From Plantago major (taxonomy: Eukaryota > Streptophyta > Magnoliopsida > Lamiales > Plantaginaceae), in NCBI GenBank assembly GCA_026545765.1, contig CM048840.1, forward strand, positions 15,318,765-15,382,764: DNA of 64,000 nt. The letters run 5' to 3'. Position 1 is the stretch's first letter. Every line of letters starts with the position of its first letter. The translations under genes were made by a program, and so were the position numbers. The notes beneath the pieces were generated by a model. It was not told where the DNA came from, did not search any database, and saw only the letters and a program-made list of their open reading frames with translations. Below are positions 11,369 through 25,900 of the stretch, piece by piece.

Positions 11369-11817
11369 TAGGGCAGGCAATATTGATTGGATAGGATCCA
11401 TTATTGATCCGTGTTGGTTCCAACTCGTCCAATTAGAAAAGGTTCCACCACATGGTTCCAATATGGGTCCACTTTGGAAAGAACAAAATATCAACGTAAA
11501 AAAATTTAAATTAAGATTTCCAAGATTTCTGCTATGAATCTTGACAATTACTGCTTTGTGTGTACACTTGATTTTGTATTAGTTAATGTTCTTTGATATG
11601 GATCCAAAATGATTCAATAAGTGATTTAATAGTGGATCAATGATGCTTCCAAAGTGGTTCCACCACAGATCTTGCTATGAATCGTTCAGATCCAGATCTA
11701 GATTCAAATCAATTTTGGAACCATAAAAATTATTCGCTTATGATCTGAATCATTTTTTAGATGAATCAATCATGATTTGATTCAAATCCGATCCAAATCA
11801 TAATTTTGACAGCCCTA
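11369..11817. mobile_element. hAT-type non-autonomous element (MITE) with perfect 8-bp target duplication
   Basis: The element starts tagggcaggcaatattgatt and ends ...taattttgacagcccta, so its terminal inverted repeats read TAGGGC(A/T)G(G/T)CAA. It is flanked on both sides by the identical octamer GCAGCAGA (11361-11368 and 11818-11825). An 8-bp target duplication with TAGGG termini is the signature of hAT elements. The interior has many copies of GGATCC/GATCCA-like and ggttcca motifs, likely subterminal transposase-binding repeats. There is no coding capacity. Confidence 0.9.
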
Positions 11818-11825
11818 GCAGCAGA

Positions 11826-13019
11826 ATGGAACTTTCTGTTATTCAAACAGAAAAAAAAAAAAAAAAAGAACACTAGCACTGCCACGACAAGAATGTGAGA
11901 TAAAGCAAAAATTACAAGGCCTAAGCTATCTACTTTGTTAGATTGCAGTGATGGCAAAAGTTCTGTTATAGCAAGGTTTCCATCTCCCAGTCATGCTCTA
12001 TACTATCTCTCAGTAAAATGCATTCTAATGGTTGCATGGTTGTGGCTCACTGGGTTGCACCTCAGTCCTAACTCCTAATATCAATTGGAAATCGAATATA
12101 TTCAACAAGAAGTTTACTTGACAGATCAGAAACTTGGGTCCTCCAAGGTGACAAAGAAGATATATAGATTCTTTATCCCTTTAAGCTGGCCAAAATATTT
12201 CAACAAGCTAATATACGAAAACTCAACATAACGTTGTTAGAAAAATAACACACTTGAGTCAAGAAAGGAAAGAGAGTAGCATAATCAAATAATTACAGAG
12301 AAGAATAGTGATGTTTCATACAGATTAGTGATTTAATGTGTTTCTGAATGGGATATAAAGTGTATGTTCAACAATATACAGTTTGCATAATTCAATCAGC
12401 AGAAAAAGATCATAGTTGAAGCTTGAAAGCTCACAAGACGAAAAGCAGTAAGACAAAGTAGATAGCAGCTTTCTAATAAGGAAGAAAAGAAAGATAACTA
12501 AGTCCAAGATTGATCTACGATTGATGTCCAAAAGTGATCTACTTTCCATACATGAAGAAAACCAATCATGTCTTGGAACATTCAGTGATCTATGATTGAT
12601 GTGAAGTATGGACGGTTAAAAGGTGCAAGGAAGAAGAGAAAGATAACTGTGTCCAAGATTGATGGAAGATGGTATAGCATATATGCTGGTGAACATAATC
12701 TTACAAGTTGCAAAAATGGAAAAAATAAAACCCCAGGAGATTTTCAAAAAACATTAAGGTCATTGTAAATGAGAAACAACTTCAGAATCAAGTATGAAAA
12801 AAGTACAACATTGCATAAGGAAAGCAACCCCGCTCTGTCAACATTATTAGAATTAGAAGAGACGTCTGCCAAGCCTCTTTCAATATATAACCTTGTAGAA
12901 GATAGGGGAAACCCCCTTAAATATTACTATACAATCAATCCATAGAAATTGTTGTACAAAATCGCTTACTATTTTTTTTAAAAATCTAAATGCTAACCTC
13001 TGACAGCTATGTAAGAGTT
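11826..13019. other. Intergenic, including a short local duplication
   Basis: There are no genes. The motif gaaagataact followed by gtccaagattgat occurs twice, near 12488 and 12638, indicating a local duplication with a spacing of about 150 bp. The stretch from about 12800 to 13019 is probably the 3' UTR of SEC23 on the opposite strand. Confidence 0.45.
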
Positions 13020-16000
13020 CTATTGAACTGCCAACCGCTGTAGGTGGTCTAAGAATATCTCGAAGCTGACATCATCAGTAAATATGATATCACCTCCAGG
13101 TCTATTTGGGCCATCTGAATTGTATGTCGATGAAGGATTCAATTTTGCTAGCAGAAAACGAGCCTGCAAATTTAAGGGAATTATTATCATTATTACAACA
13201 TTAATTAAAATTTGGAAAAAAGAAAAAAGACGAACGACCAAAGAAAATAAATAAAGTTCCATATATAACTGTACAAGTACTTGGCTAACAAAGTTCCATA
13301 CACAGGAACGCGTGCATGTGCGCAACTTCGCTTATGTATGAATGCATGTATACAATACAATTTCTAAAAGTCCTCGCATTCTGAATATTAAAAAATACCT
13401 GAACAAAATATAGTGATTCAATATATCTGGCTATCGACAGAGTTTAAAAATTTTAATGCAAAACTGTGCACAAGAGAATGCAAATAATGTTTTTTTGCCA
13501 GTTCAACAAGTACAGTCGCATGGAACAAGTCGTGTAAAACATAAATACCAGCACGCAAAAGTATGTTGATAACTGCCAAGTAAACGAACCTGAGAACCAT
13601 GCTGATCACAAATCACTGTACGAGGTACTGGAAATCTCTCTCTTATTATGGCATCCGCATCATCGCGTGGAGCTTGTAGCAAGTGAGCGAAGGCCTATAA
13701 GACAGTTAAGGATGCGATCATCAAAGTCAGAAAAACTCAAGTGAATCAGGTTAGAGCTCAAGAGTTTCACTCCCATTGGAGAATTCGAAGATTTTGTCAA
13801 GAAATAGAAGCCATGGGATAAATCTAAAAATCAATTTATTGTTGCCAACCTTCCAGTGCCTACACATAAACTGATGAATCCAACTGCTGGTCAATATTGA
13901 TTAACAAAGACATTCTCAAGCAGTGATAAACTAAACGATCCCAGTGGTTGATTACAACTTGTATGAAAAATATTTTGCCCCATTTAACCAAAACTCATGC
14001 ATTATCATTCCTACTTCATCAGTACCTACATATGAAGTAATAAAACCAGCTGCCAGTCAATGTTAATAAACTTAGACTGTCAAACATTCTCAAGTGGCGA
14101 TAGACTACACGATCTCAGTGCTTGGTTGCAACTTGTATGTACTATACTTTGCCCATTTAACCAACCCTTCCACATTTCATGGCTTTTCCTTCCACGGATT
14201 CCAAAACCTCTTCAATCATTAAAGTTTGCAAACAAAATTACCTGATGTTCAGGCTGTTCATGATATCCAACTTTTCGCCATTGAGCAATAGTTGATCCAT
14301 GAAATATAACAACGGTAAAATATGAATCCAGAAGAAGGATCTTATCGAGAGCAATGGAGGCCACATCAAGAAGAGCAGGTTCCGGGCCAGAATAGAAAGA
14401 ATAGGAGATTAAAGAAGGTTGAATCATGACAACTGAATTAGCAACATTTTCTCTATTCAGAATCATTCTGAAATACGCCGTCTCATCCGGGCTGTTGTTG
14501 AAGACCTGTTTAGCAAACATCCAAGAATTAGTACATATACTCTTTTTCCTTCAAACCGCTGTTCACTTCAATAGAGTATGAATCTGTAGAGTATACATGT
14601 GTAAGAAGGTGATTTAACCTGTATAAATTGTGAACGACGTAAATTAAACATAAACTGAGGAAATATTGAGAGCATATTGGATAGAGTGAAAGACGATGGA
14701 CTGTCCTTCTGGAACTCCCCAAATCGCGAACATATATGTATCAATGACTTATCCAGCCATCTTATAGGGTCAAATTCAGCCTGTAGAAAACATCAAAGCA
14801 TGCAAAATAAGTTTTACACGAGAACAAAGTGAAAGCAAGAAAAATATTTGAATGAACAAGCATTGTCCTTCATATCCCCGAAATATCAAATGCATTAAGA
14901 ATAAGAGGAAAGGTGGGACATTCTAGCACTTCAGACCGAAAATGATAGCACAAGTACAATAGTGTGTGAAGTAACAGTAGTATAATACTATAATGACAGA
15001 AATCTTTAAATGACAGACAAAAAGGCCAAAAATCAACAGATCAGGTAACACTGAATGATCAAAATTTAATTTATTTCCAAACCATTCACTTTGCCAATGA
15101 CAGGCAAAAAGGCCAAAAAATGTTAAAATTGGAAAGTGATAACCTATTGGTGATTATGGACACAGGACAGGAGTATTGGCTATGTAGGTAAAAGTGTACA
15201 AGTACAAGGAAACAGGACGGGAAAACTTATCTGCTGCTTGAACCAGCAAGGTTCCACAGATTTTTCTGGGGGGAACCATGTGATTTCTTATCAGAAAAAT
15301 GAGAGGTAGGCAGATCAAGACTTGTAAATATGCAGTATATGATTTCTATAAGCATTACATAATACAAAAGATAATCAAAGGAGGCTACAATGGAATGGGC
15401 TTGCATTGTCTATACCCACATTTTTAACGAAAAAACCAGTAATAAGTCGACAAAGCACATTCTCTGATTTTTTACTTTTTCAGACTGAAACAAACACAGA
15501 TCTCCAGTTTATTCTTTTCTATCATCAACTATGAATGTTCATTCAGTGAATATAAACATGCTTAGCAGCAACGTGAACAAAAAAGGATCACGTATATCAC
15601 CTCTGTTTCCATCTTGAAAGAAACTTGGCGTGCTATTACTACGGCTGCTGCTTCTTGGTCAAATCCAGATAATAGGTCCTGTAACAAAATTACGTAAAGA
15701 ATATGAATAAACTTCTCCCACCAGATTGGGAATGCTGCAATGGCTCAAGAGAAAGCAGGATATGATATCTACTTGAAACAAGGATTTGGCTCCTGACATA
15801 TGAAGTTTCACCAACAAATTACACACATGAAGAATCTAAATGTGAAGATTTCCTCCTTGTAAACAAACTCTTGAATCATTACTCTGTGGCGAATCTATGT
15901 ACTTGAGGTGACATCTTGAGGAAAATGGTACCAACATACTTGAGTAAGGAAATTATTGACCAAATGTCTCAATGTGATCAAGGAGAGCATAAATTATACA

Positions 16001-19000
16001 AGACATCCAAATATTTGACTTGTAAACTGGATATTTAGAATACAATAAGTTTGTTGGCCTACCAAATCCTGATTCGGACAAATGGTGGCAAATATTCTTA
16101 GAGAATCTTGATTTCACCAGAGGGTATGATAATTTATTGCAGAATATGTACAAACATGACATAAAAAGGACAAGGCTCAGACTGAAACATGGAAAAAAAC
16201 ATGTTCCTAGAACAGCCAACAAAAATGTGATCAAAGTTCCACAGAATCTCTGTTTAGTTGCTGAAGGCTGTCTAATATCCTATGCTAAGGGTTTTATCTC
16301 GTCGTAGTTTGTTACTTAAGATAAGCAAGTATCTATTACCCGAAGCATTTGTAAGTTTCCAATGAATTATAAATATTTTCCCTCATAAGAATTGTGATTT
16401 GTGATGTTTCAAAGATGCAAGTACATTAAGGTTCATCAAGATAACACGAAAAAGAGTATATTAAGGACTAAATAAGATGGTTACCTCTTTGCATCCAGGT
16501 CCCGCGACCCATCTCCGGGAGAAAGTAGTGGCACGAAGTCTCATTTCTCCACTCCCATGCTGATAACTGGAGAACAGTTTTACTAAGAGTTAGAAATGGT
16601 CAAGATTGAAAACCCTAACATCGTGCTGAGTATTGAGATATGATCATTAATCAGTTAAGATGCCTACTAAGTTAGAAACTGGAAATAGAACACGTTGTTC
16701 GCTGATTGGTTGATAACATCTGGGCTCTCTTTCTTGGTAACCTCAAATATTAAGCATAAGGAAGTAGTTTTGTCAAGGCCACATAATTTCCATGCAGTGG
16801 TGTTTCCTTGGCCAATAACAGTTTCAGAGCACAGGGGACCTTTCTGCACAAAATGATTGATTGTTATAAATGAAGCTGATAGTGATACAGATGAGAGGAC
16901 CAAGAAAAATAAATAGGTCATACCTTATCAAGTGATGCACAAGGACCAATAATTCCCTGAATTTTGATATCCTTCGAGCAGTTGATCTCAAATATACCAC
17001 TGCAGACATGCAAAAACAGGCAAAACCAAATTATAATACTCACTATACTAGGTTTAGAATGGCCGTAATTTTTTTAGAAAGGGTGTAGCAAGATGCATAT
17101 CAACTATTCCCAAGGTAGGGAAAGAAAACCAGAAACCAACATGCAAAGATCAGATCTAAGTTTCTGAAAAACAATACCGCAAGAATAAAATAATACCCAC
17201 CCAAACTTACTTTGATGATAGTCCCAGATCATTTTCACCGGTTTGAAATATTCGTCTTAGAGAATCTTTGAATACCGAGTGGCCAAAGCTTTCAGCAAGA
17301 ACAACAAGTCCTCCTGTTTTCTCAACGGCTACTTTAAGCTCAGCAACTCCAACCTGGCAACATGTGTGTCAGAATCTACTGCCTAATACTTGTATTGACA
17401 GAACTTTGACAATTTCAACCAAAAAAATCCGAAACAACCCAACTGAAAATCATGTACTACATAATAATATTAAGCATGTGAAATTCTACAAGCTGAACAG
17501 AATACTTCTAGTATGTATGCCTATAAACTTGACTGGAGGAGAAACAAAGACGGTATCATAGAATCTGCTGATAAGTCTAACACAACAACATTGAGGACTC
17601 TTTTTAGCTGTCCAGTACAAAATGTCAGGCTGAGGCATAACAATCAATGAAATATTTAAGATCAACCCAATAATGTGCAGATTCTGTAGCAAGGCCACCC
17701 TTCAATAAGTTTGTTTCTAGACAATATAAATTATATTCTTCCTAATTTGCACGGAGAGAGAGAAAATAGAAAAGGAAAAAGGAAAAGAAAACCAACTCTT
17801 GAGCTTATCTATCTATGTTAGTATAAAAGTAATTAGTACCTGATCAACAGCACACGCAAAAACATCCAGTACATGTCCTTGATGAACAAGTTGTTTTGAC
17901 AGTCCTTCATAAAATCTCACGGCTTTATGATAGTGAGGGGCAGAATCTTTATCCAGGTCCTTGTGAGAACGGATAGGTTCAGACAAACTTTTAGATACAA
18001 TCTGTAAACAGAATGCAGTTCATTCAGTAAAGTCTTACCAAGTGCCATCTGTAGATGTTCGAAAATTTTAGTTCCCAGTGCAGCAAAGCTCAATTTCGGA
18101 CTGATACTAATAAATGAAACAATTTGCAGACTTAGGATTACCAAGTAGTCCACAGAAAATGGCCGATTTTGCCAAATGATTTGAGAACACACTGGGACCA
18201 AGGGCTGATGCCCACCACAAAGGAAAAAAGTAACAAGCAGAGAAACTGAAGAGGGAATTCTTTATAATGCTGCAACTTAAATCACGAGCAAGATACGAAG
18301 TATCCAATTATGAACATTTTATAGATACCCGACGATAAGCAGACTTTATGATGTCTTCTCCCTAAAGAACGTGTTTTATTAAAACTCTTGTCATTGTCCC
18401 GTTGCATCATAATGGGGCACAACATGCCAAATCCAGACTCCCTTTTTACTAAGGATAACATAATAGAAAGGTCAAACTGTGAAGCAATTACTGAACTACA
18501 CATTCTCAAAATTATTAAGAGGGCAAATGCACTTACAGTGCCTGACCCTTCTGTCGTAGGTCCACCCAAAAATGCCATTATTCTAGCCCCAGAACCAGGG
18601 ACACATGCTCCCAATAGATGAGCAGCCAAATTCAACGCTGTGCCAGTGCACCTAGCAGCTCTTTGGTCAGATGGTACAGGCCAAGGATCTCTCTGAAGCT
18701 CTTCTAGAATCTTCAAAACGGAAAAGATTAATTGAAATTTACATTCATCAAGTACCACCAATCATATCAAAGCAGATAACGGACATATAAATGATCTTTC
18801 AGGTAAATGCAAAGGGACAAGAGCATTCCTACAATCCAGCAAACAGCAATGTTGCCTACTAATGCATGCATTACCAGCCAACTGTCTACAGGGCCTTCAA
18901 TTAGCTCATTCACAGATAGAGGACATTTCCAAAAGCAAAGAAAAGGATGTGAAAAAAAGGTGCCAATTATCCATATCATATTTGAGTAGGTAGCTCTTCC

Positions 19001-20311
19001 CTACTAGTAACACGTATATAACAATTCACAACACAGGCTTCCATAGCATACCGAATTAAGGACGAATTCACACTCAGAAGCAGGCAGCAAGAACCTAGCA
19101 ATGCTCTCTGGTGACAGCCCATCTCTTGCTCCCGCTATTACACCAGTTGTTGGCCTGGGCCTTTTTACGAAGAAGCCCATCTGCTCCAACAACTGATCCT
19201 TAGTGAGCTCCTTTGTCCCCTTGAAGACATGAACCTTTGGAATCTGCCCAAATCCCAGCTCATGAATATGTACATATGTTCCAAAAGTAATCAACCCAAT
19301 CAAACAATTCTCAGGCACAATTCCCAGCACCTGCATCCGAAATGAAATGAGTTGCATTCAGAAAGCAGACATGCATAGACCAAAGTGATCTCACAGAAAA
19401 AGCTCCTGAAGTATACTAAAATGTGCAGCCGAAATAATATCATTTTTTTTATATGTTTAGCTTATTAAGAACAGAAATAAAATGTGCGAATCTTAAATCA
19501 TGTTCTTACATTACAACAACCTCAGTATTTTGATTAACATGTAAGCCTAATTCATCATCAATCACTCTAAATGTCTCGATCCAACAACCATCCAACTGCA
19601 AACCTACTTGCAACCACCAAATAACTTAGAACTAGCTGCACCTACTTAAGTAATTAGTATCAAACTCAACTCTCAAGGATGGAAGTATGAAACTATATTT
19701 AAAACAGAACATTAATTGGATTGCTTACAACACAATCAATTAACTGAAAAAATCACTCAGACATTCACAACACAATGATCACTCCAACATCAACATTCAC
19801 ATCCACCCAAGTCAAGTAATCAGCTGAGTTAGAGTGAGTTCCAAACCTGCAAAAGCGCGGATTTCAAGCAGGCTAGCTCCTCCTCAATAACACAAGTATC
19901 CACAACAAACAAAAACACATTACCAGGACCAGCCTGCGCCTGCTCATGGGGAGCATTGGTCACATACTCAATCGAAGTGTACTGCGGAAAAAGCTCGGCC
20001 GGCATAGTCTGCTCGGAAATGGACTGGTACTGGGGAGGGAAGTGGTTGCGGGTGAGGCAAAAGCAGCAGATCCAAATCTTATTAGCAGAGGAGAAATCGA
20101 CGATGGAGAATGGATTGATGACCGATCGGCAGGTGCGGCATCGGAGAGGAGCGTAAGGGAGGAGAGGCGTGGCGGAGGGGAGGGGTTTCAGAGGAGTGTA
20201 GATTGCCGAGATCGGAATTAGGCACGTCGCCGCATCCGCTTTTGTCCCAGGGAGAACGTTCCAGGGCATACGGACGCCGTCTTGGAATTCTAGGTCTTGG
20301 AATTCCGCCAT
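13020..20311 (-). CDS. SEC23: Protein transport protein SEC23 (COPII inner coat, Sar1 GTPase activator)
   Basis: This is a full-length multi-exon gene. The start at 20311 gives [18 protein letters not shown], which matches plant SEC23 N-termini. Exon 1 is 20311-19847, exon 2 is 19330-19052, exon 3 is 18710-18537, exon 4 is 18001-17840, exon 5 is 17353-17211, exon 6 is 16999-16924. Further exons lie near 16842, 16560, 15680, 14780, 14505 and 13690; the last ends at TAG 13020. The zinc finger is visible (CRTC...CCFC, about residues 54-80), then the trunk (vWA-like; [19 protein letters not shown]), beta-sandwich, helical region and C-terminal gelsolin domain ([20 protein letters not shown]; ending [17 protein letters not shown]). 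SEC23 with SEC24 selects cargo at ER exit sites and stimulates Sar1 GTP hydrolysis. No disruption was seen. The promoter carries a GT microsatellite. Confidence 0.95.
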
Positions 20312-20373
20312 GGTTTGGTGGTGGTCCGGCGGTGGTTGACGGCGGCGCTTGATCACGTGGTGGCGCAGTGGCA

Positions 20374-20380
<7 letters not shown>

Positions 20381-20413
<33 letters not shown>
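20381..20413. repeat. (GT)n microsatellite upstream of SEC23
   Basis: An uninterrupted 33-bp GT run lies 70 bp upstream of the SEC23 start codon, so probably in its 5' UTR or core promoter. Confidence 0.95.
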
Positions 20414-20415
<2 letters not shown>

Positions 20416-20568
20416 GTTCGTTGGAATGTATCGGAGTTCGGGAAAATTAACTTCCGGTTAAGTCTTTGTTCCTATCAATTTCTATTTTTCTTTTTCGGTT
20501 TTTATTCTCTTGACCCAAATGATATGGTTGACATTTGACAAATTTGGAAATGATGTTTAAAAAGGTAA

Positions 20569-21566
20569 TCTTTTTCTTTTTTTTTTTTAGTAACCGAATC
20601 ATATATTACTGAAAAAATCACGTTACATCTGGATTTATAAAAGGTAAAACATCCGAACCAAAGCTATCAACTACACAATTCTTTGCAAGAAGATGTGCTA
20701 GATTATTACTAGTTCTACGAACAAACTTAAACGAAACAGAATTCAACGAGCCAACAATAGCTTTAGTATCCGCAACTAAACCTCCTGCCTCCGATAAAGA
20801 AAGACCAGGCTGTTGTAATTGAGTAACCAAATTCAAGCAATCACCCACAAATATAATGTCCTGAAAATTCAAGTGGGCAACACATGAAGCAGCCAATCTC
20901 ACCGCCAAAGCTTCTGCTACTTCCGGCTTTTGTATAAATTTGACTTGCTTTCGTTCCCAATAAAGAACAGCACCTCGCCAATCTCTAATCACCACTCCCA
21001 ATCCTGCCATTGCTGGATTGGAAGAAATGGAAGCGTCATAGTTAACTTTATATGTACCAGGCGGCATCCATGGAGTTGTGTTATCAGGCGGCCGAACATA
21101 AGAAACTGGACATTGTGCTTCTTTATATCTTGCCAACAAGTCTTGCGTGAAATTGACAGCCTCCACTGGGTCATAGCATCGCTGTTTATGAACTTTCTTG
21201 TTCCTGATGTTCCAAATACTCCAATAGTAGCAAAGAAACACCTTAAACTCCGAATGGTTTGCTTTGTTTCGCACATGGTTGTACCAATCCTCCAAGGAAA
21301 CTGAATCTGCATGAATGATGTGGTTAGATAAAGGGGACACAGCCCAAAAAATTCTCGCAAATGAGCAATCCTTAAGGATATGTAAGACTAACTCCGAAAA
21401 CGTTCCACAAACATGACATAAATCAGAATTAGTAAGGCCTCTCCGCTGCAGATAATAAAGAACAGGTAATGAGTTCTTAATACTCCTCCATACAAAAAAT
21501 TTGATCTTGTTAGGAAGCTTCATTTTCCAAACCCACTCTCCAACGCAACACTACTTTGTCCTTCAC
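20569..21566 (-). mobile_element. 5'-truncated LINE (non-LTR retrotransposon) 3' end with zf-RVT and RNase H domains
   Basis: An uninterrupted 301-codon frame (21523-20618) begins MKLPNKIKFFVWRSIKNSLP. This is the reverse-transcriptase zinc-binding region, with the CHVCG...H...DC cluster at about residues 36-54. An RNase H domain follows from about residue 158: KVNYDASI (first Asp), EVAEALAV (Glu), FVGDCLNL (Asp) and NNLAHLLAKN. After the stop the minus strand continues into an A-rich tail (forward-strand T run near 20572-20592), as expected of a LINE 3' end. The reverse-transcriptase core is missing, so the copy is 5'-truncated. The open frame suggests recent insertion or relaxed decay. It sits between SEC23 and the mannosidase, opposite in position to both promoters. 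Confidence 0.85.
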
Positions 21567-22090
21567 AACCCCCCCCCCCCCCGAACTTGTGCTTTTATTT
21601 TCCTCACCAAATGATAGGTCGATTGAACTAAATAAATACCATTTTTAGTTAAACTCCAGATCCGCATATCACACACATCATGAACAGCAATTGGTTCAAT
21701 CAACCAAAATATCGGCGTGTGATAGAGTTAGACAAGTTGGTTTCAAGTGATATAATTATCAGGCTAATATTGAAAAGAATGATTTTAACACTTGTCTAAC
21801 TCAACTACAACCATACCTACCTGATTAATCTCGGATTAACAAGATTTCAATATACTTTTCAGGTTATATACACCGTGGCATGATGATTAACCATACAATC
21901 ACTGTGTATAGCTTAGTATATCTTGTTTCTTATCAACTGAACATCCCTTTTTTGGAGGAACTGTCCCCTCCCTTCTCTTTATCATGAACTTGTTATAACT
22001 CAGATAGACACCCAAAAACTTGATTATTTCTTATTTACATTAACATAGAACCCATAGTTAAACAAAGGTCTCGAAATCACTATCGACTAT
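21567..22090. other. Intergenic with a 14-base C run
   Basis: A poly-C tract (21569-21582) lies right at the upstream edge of the LINE fragment. The rest is AT-rich with no recognised feature. The distal part is likely the 3' UTR of the mannosidase gene. Confidence 0.5.
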
Positions 22091-22894
22091 TCAGGACCCA
22101 AAAACTTTTAGGTAGCTCAAGTCTACAAGGAACGTCCGAATCTCCATGGGAGCAAGTTCAACTACCAGCTTCACAGGATCGATGGGTCCTCCTCTTACTA
22201 ATTTCGCCACTTGCTCAGGGCCTTCTACTTTCCAGTTGAGTCTCTTCTTCTCCATCTCAGCTCTCTCTTGGTTGGCAGACAAATTCATCTCTGTCACCTT
22301 GATGATCTGATAACCGAAGAAAGGTCAAATCCATAGCAAAGCCAATATCGCAAAGGCGGCAAAGCACATGGAGAATTTTTGTTACAAATTAAACCATGAT
22401 AAAGGCCAAATCTTTGTAAAAGTCTATATTTCCTAATAAAGGAAAATCATATCTCCCACCCAACTGTATGTCACACTCACCTTGTTTATACTAATATGAT
22501 GTGATTTTTCTATTATTTAAAAAAATAAGTCTTTTACAAGACTTGTTCTTGACAAGGATATATCGCATGCTTCAGTTTTTCAATCCATTTCCTTCTACAA
22601 ATGTTCAAGCATTGCCAGCTGAAAGATTATGTGGAGTTGAATGGAGTTACCTTCTTGTTTGGGAAGAGCTTCTTCAATTCAACAGTAGTTAGCACAGAGT
22701 AATCTTTATCCTCGCCCGTCTTCATACAGATGAAGAAGAAAAAACAAAGTGAGATAAGAAGGTATTACTAAAGAAACTGGGAAGGTAAATCATGGACAAG
22801 GCAGTCTCGGTCATATTTTAAGTGGATTCTGCGTAAACATGTTTTCAGCCATAAATATGCTAGAATTCCAACAATTTTCTCCAAATTCCAACAC

Positions 22895-22953
<59 letters not shown>

Positions 22954-25900
22954 TGTTAAATTTCCTAATAATATAAGCCAAATTAAGAAATAAAAGGTTC
23001 CAGAGCAAACTGCTAGAACACAGAAGAGTCTCAAACCTCGTACAAGTGAGCCAAACGTAAAAGCACTAGGCCACTTTGAAGTTCCTGCAACATGAAAGAA
23101 GATGTCTTAGTCAATATAAAAGTTTTTTTGTTATGCCTATTTATGGCTAGAAACAAAAAATCAACAAAATTAGCTTCCATTTAATTAGCTCTGATTACCT
23201 CGAGAGTAATAACTGCAATGTTGTTTGGTAAACTGTAGGAAGAATCTATAGCTGAGAATGTAGTTATATGGGAGCTCATCCAGTCATTACCCTTCTGCAT
23301 TAAACATTAGTGAGCTAACTGAGCTAAGAACTACATGATTGTCAGTTTATAATAGCGACAGACAGTGAACATACCTCTTCAGAAAATGCTAGAAGCAGTG
23401 GGGAATAAATCTCTTGTCCATATGTGCGACGCCACTTGGCCCCTTCACCAAGAGGATCAATTCTTACATAATATTTCCCTCGAACCTGAAGAGCAAGCAA
23501 TACGAGTAGAAATTACAGCAAGAAATAAACATTTACTGCAGGAAAACATTTTTCTAGCAAGATCATTCATTAGAACATAATGTAAGATAATTTTCGCATG
23601 ACTATTTTGAAGGCAGGGAAAAGCTCCAATAGAAGATATCAGTTGCCTTTCAGTTTCTCACAACTATACGTATTGATTGGATAATTTAATTACCGTCAGA
23701 CCCTTGCAATCATCGAGAACACAAACTTCTTCGTTCAGTGCCTCACCGACGCCTCTGGAATCATCATTGATTAACCTCCTTCGCGACCGGAAAGAATTAT
23801 GAATAAATAGTCATATACTTGTACGCCAAATTGCTAATGTAAAGGACAACCAGATAAAGAGAATAATAGTACCTATGAAGCATAAGTTCCAGTTGACCGT
23901 CTACCAGGCTTGATCCACCAACAGCACGGTCCACCAAGACGGAGACCTCCATTTTTTCGTCCTCAATATAAATCCCAAGATTTACCTGCACAAAGGAACC
24001 GAGATCAGAAAATGCCTTTCTGCAACTAAAACTTGAAATCGTGAAAGATAACTGTAAGTTGAAGTTACATAAGCCATCTACAAACCAGCTAAATTATTGT
24101 ATGAATTTATGCCACCTACAGGGTAATAATTGCCAGCAATTGGCTGGTGTAAATTCAGCTCCCAATCAAATCTACGATCACGGATCTGCAAAATAATTTC
24201 AATTCATAAACACAAAAAAAAAAAAAAAAAAAAAAAATTGCAAAACTTTACACAGCAAACTGGATTGAGCAATTTATCCAGCTCTTTGCCTGTTCATTTG
24301 TCTCTATGATGATCGAAACACAATGATAAACGTACCCTTTTAATGAAATCGCGCCCATTGGAATCCGTATAGAAACTCTTATTTGATTTCAAACCAGTAC
24401 TAATTTGAGCTATTGCTTCCTTTCCGTATCCATCATCAACTGGAATAGGTCCAATCTGAGGGGAAAGACTGATATAAACTTTTGCAGTACGAGAATAGGA
24501 ACCATGTTCTTGGTACGTATTACAAGAATAGTTTATTAAGCATGGAACAAGGAATGAGTGGTGTAAACTTACGGTAAACTCAACTTCAGCATGTTCCTTA
24601 CCTTTATAAACCCTGGTGACCTGCATAACATGCTGTCAGATGCCAGTAATGGGAACCAGGGTAAAAAAGGGAATGAAGATGCCTAAATTGAAGGTATCAA
24701 CTATCAAGACTGGATCACTCATCACTCTGCCAGCAGCCAGAAAACTATGCAACTAGAAGAACATAACCAACATGTATACGTTGATTCTTATTATTGCACC
24801 ACAATTTAATGTAGGAAGTAATAGGAGGAAAGTAGGCACCTGATGCAACCATGTATTGACCTGCTGGTGCACTTCATCCAGCAACGGACCACGGACGACA
24901 GTTAAGGGAACCTGGGATTAAGATACAAATCCATTGTGCTCAATTACCCAAACGCAGAATAATTTGAATGAATTAGAACTAGAAATAAAGACTAATTTAA
25001 AATAGTGAAACAAGTACAGTTAAGAGTCTTACATTGCCTTCGGGTTTAATTGGGAATGTACCATTTGGACGGAAAACATAAGCCCCAGATGCCTTCAACA
25101 AGAAGGAAAAAAAAAATTTAGATAATCACAAATTATGTAGAACAAAGCATAAATTAACAGTTAACTTATAAAGTCGGCAATAATTTAAGTAAAAATAAAC
25201 AGAAAGCACCATTACCAAATTTCTTTAAAGGGGGTGAAGATACCTGGAAAACCCTGTCCGTGCCATTGTAACCAGTGTAATAACTGTATGATTGTTCTGC
25301 TTGAGCTATGATCTTCAAGGATGACAGAGAAAGTAACCATCAGTGTACGTGCAAAAGAAAAACCAAAACACCATATATTTCTGAGTTTTTTAAAGCAAGT
25401 TTATAGAGGGTTATAGGGCAAAGTTCTCAAAATACACACTACTAACAATGATCAAATAAAAATGTTGGATGTTTTTCAAGGGGGGAAATCATATGCCCAA
25501 GCAATAACTCTATTTTTATTTCAAATTTAATTTGAACTGGACCAATTACATATGAAGCATAAATTGGAAAGGAAGTCATATCAGACAATTGCTTACCGAG
25601 TTTCTTTTGTTTGTATAATGGGTAAGCTTCCCTTCATCTGCAGAGTAGATTAGCTTCAAATTTCCTTGACCAATTTCAAATGTTCCACTTCCTTCGGAGT
25701 ACATTGTTGAGACAGTGGACCTAGAATCTGGAAGAAAAATATAAGGAAAACAGTGAAAAAATCATCAGGGTAAAGAGTGAGTAGATAATATCTAACCTGA
25801 ATGTACACATAACTCACTTGTCGAATTTGCTCTCGAGAGCTTATAAGTGCTGAAACCAAGGGGTGGCACAGATGCTGAAAAGGCAAGCCTGTATCTCGCC

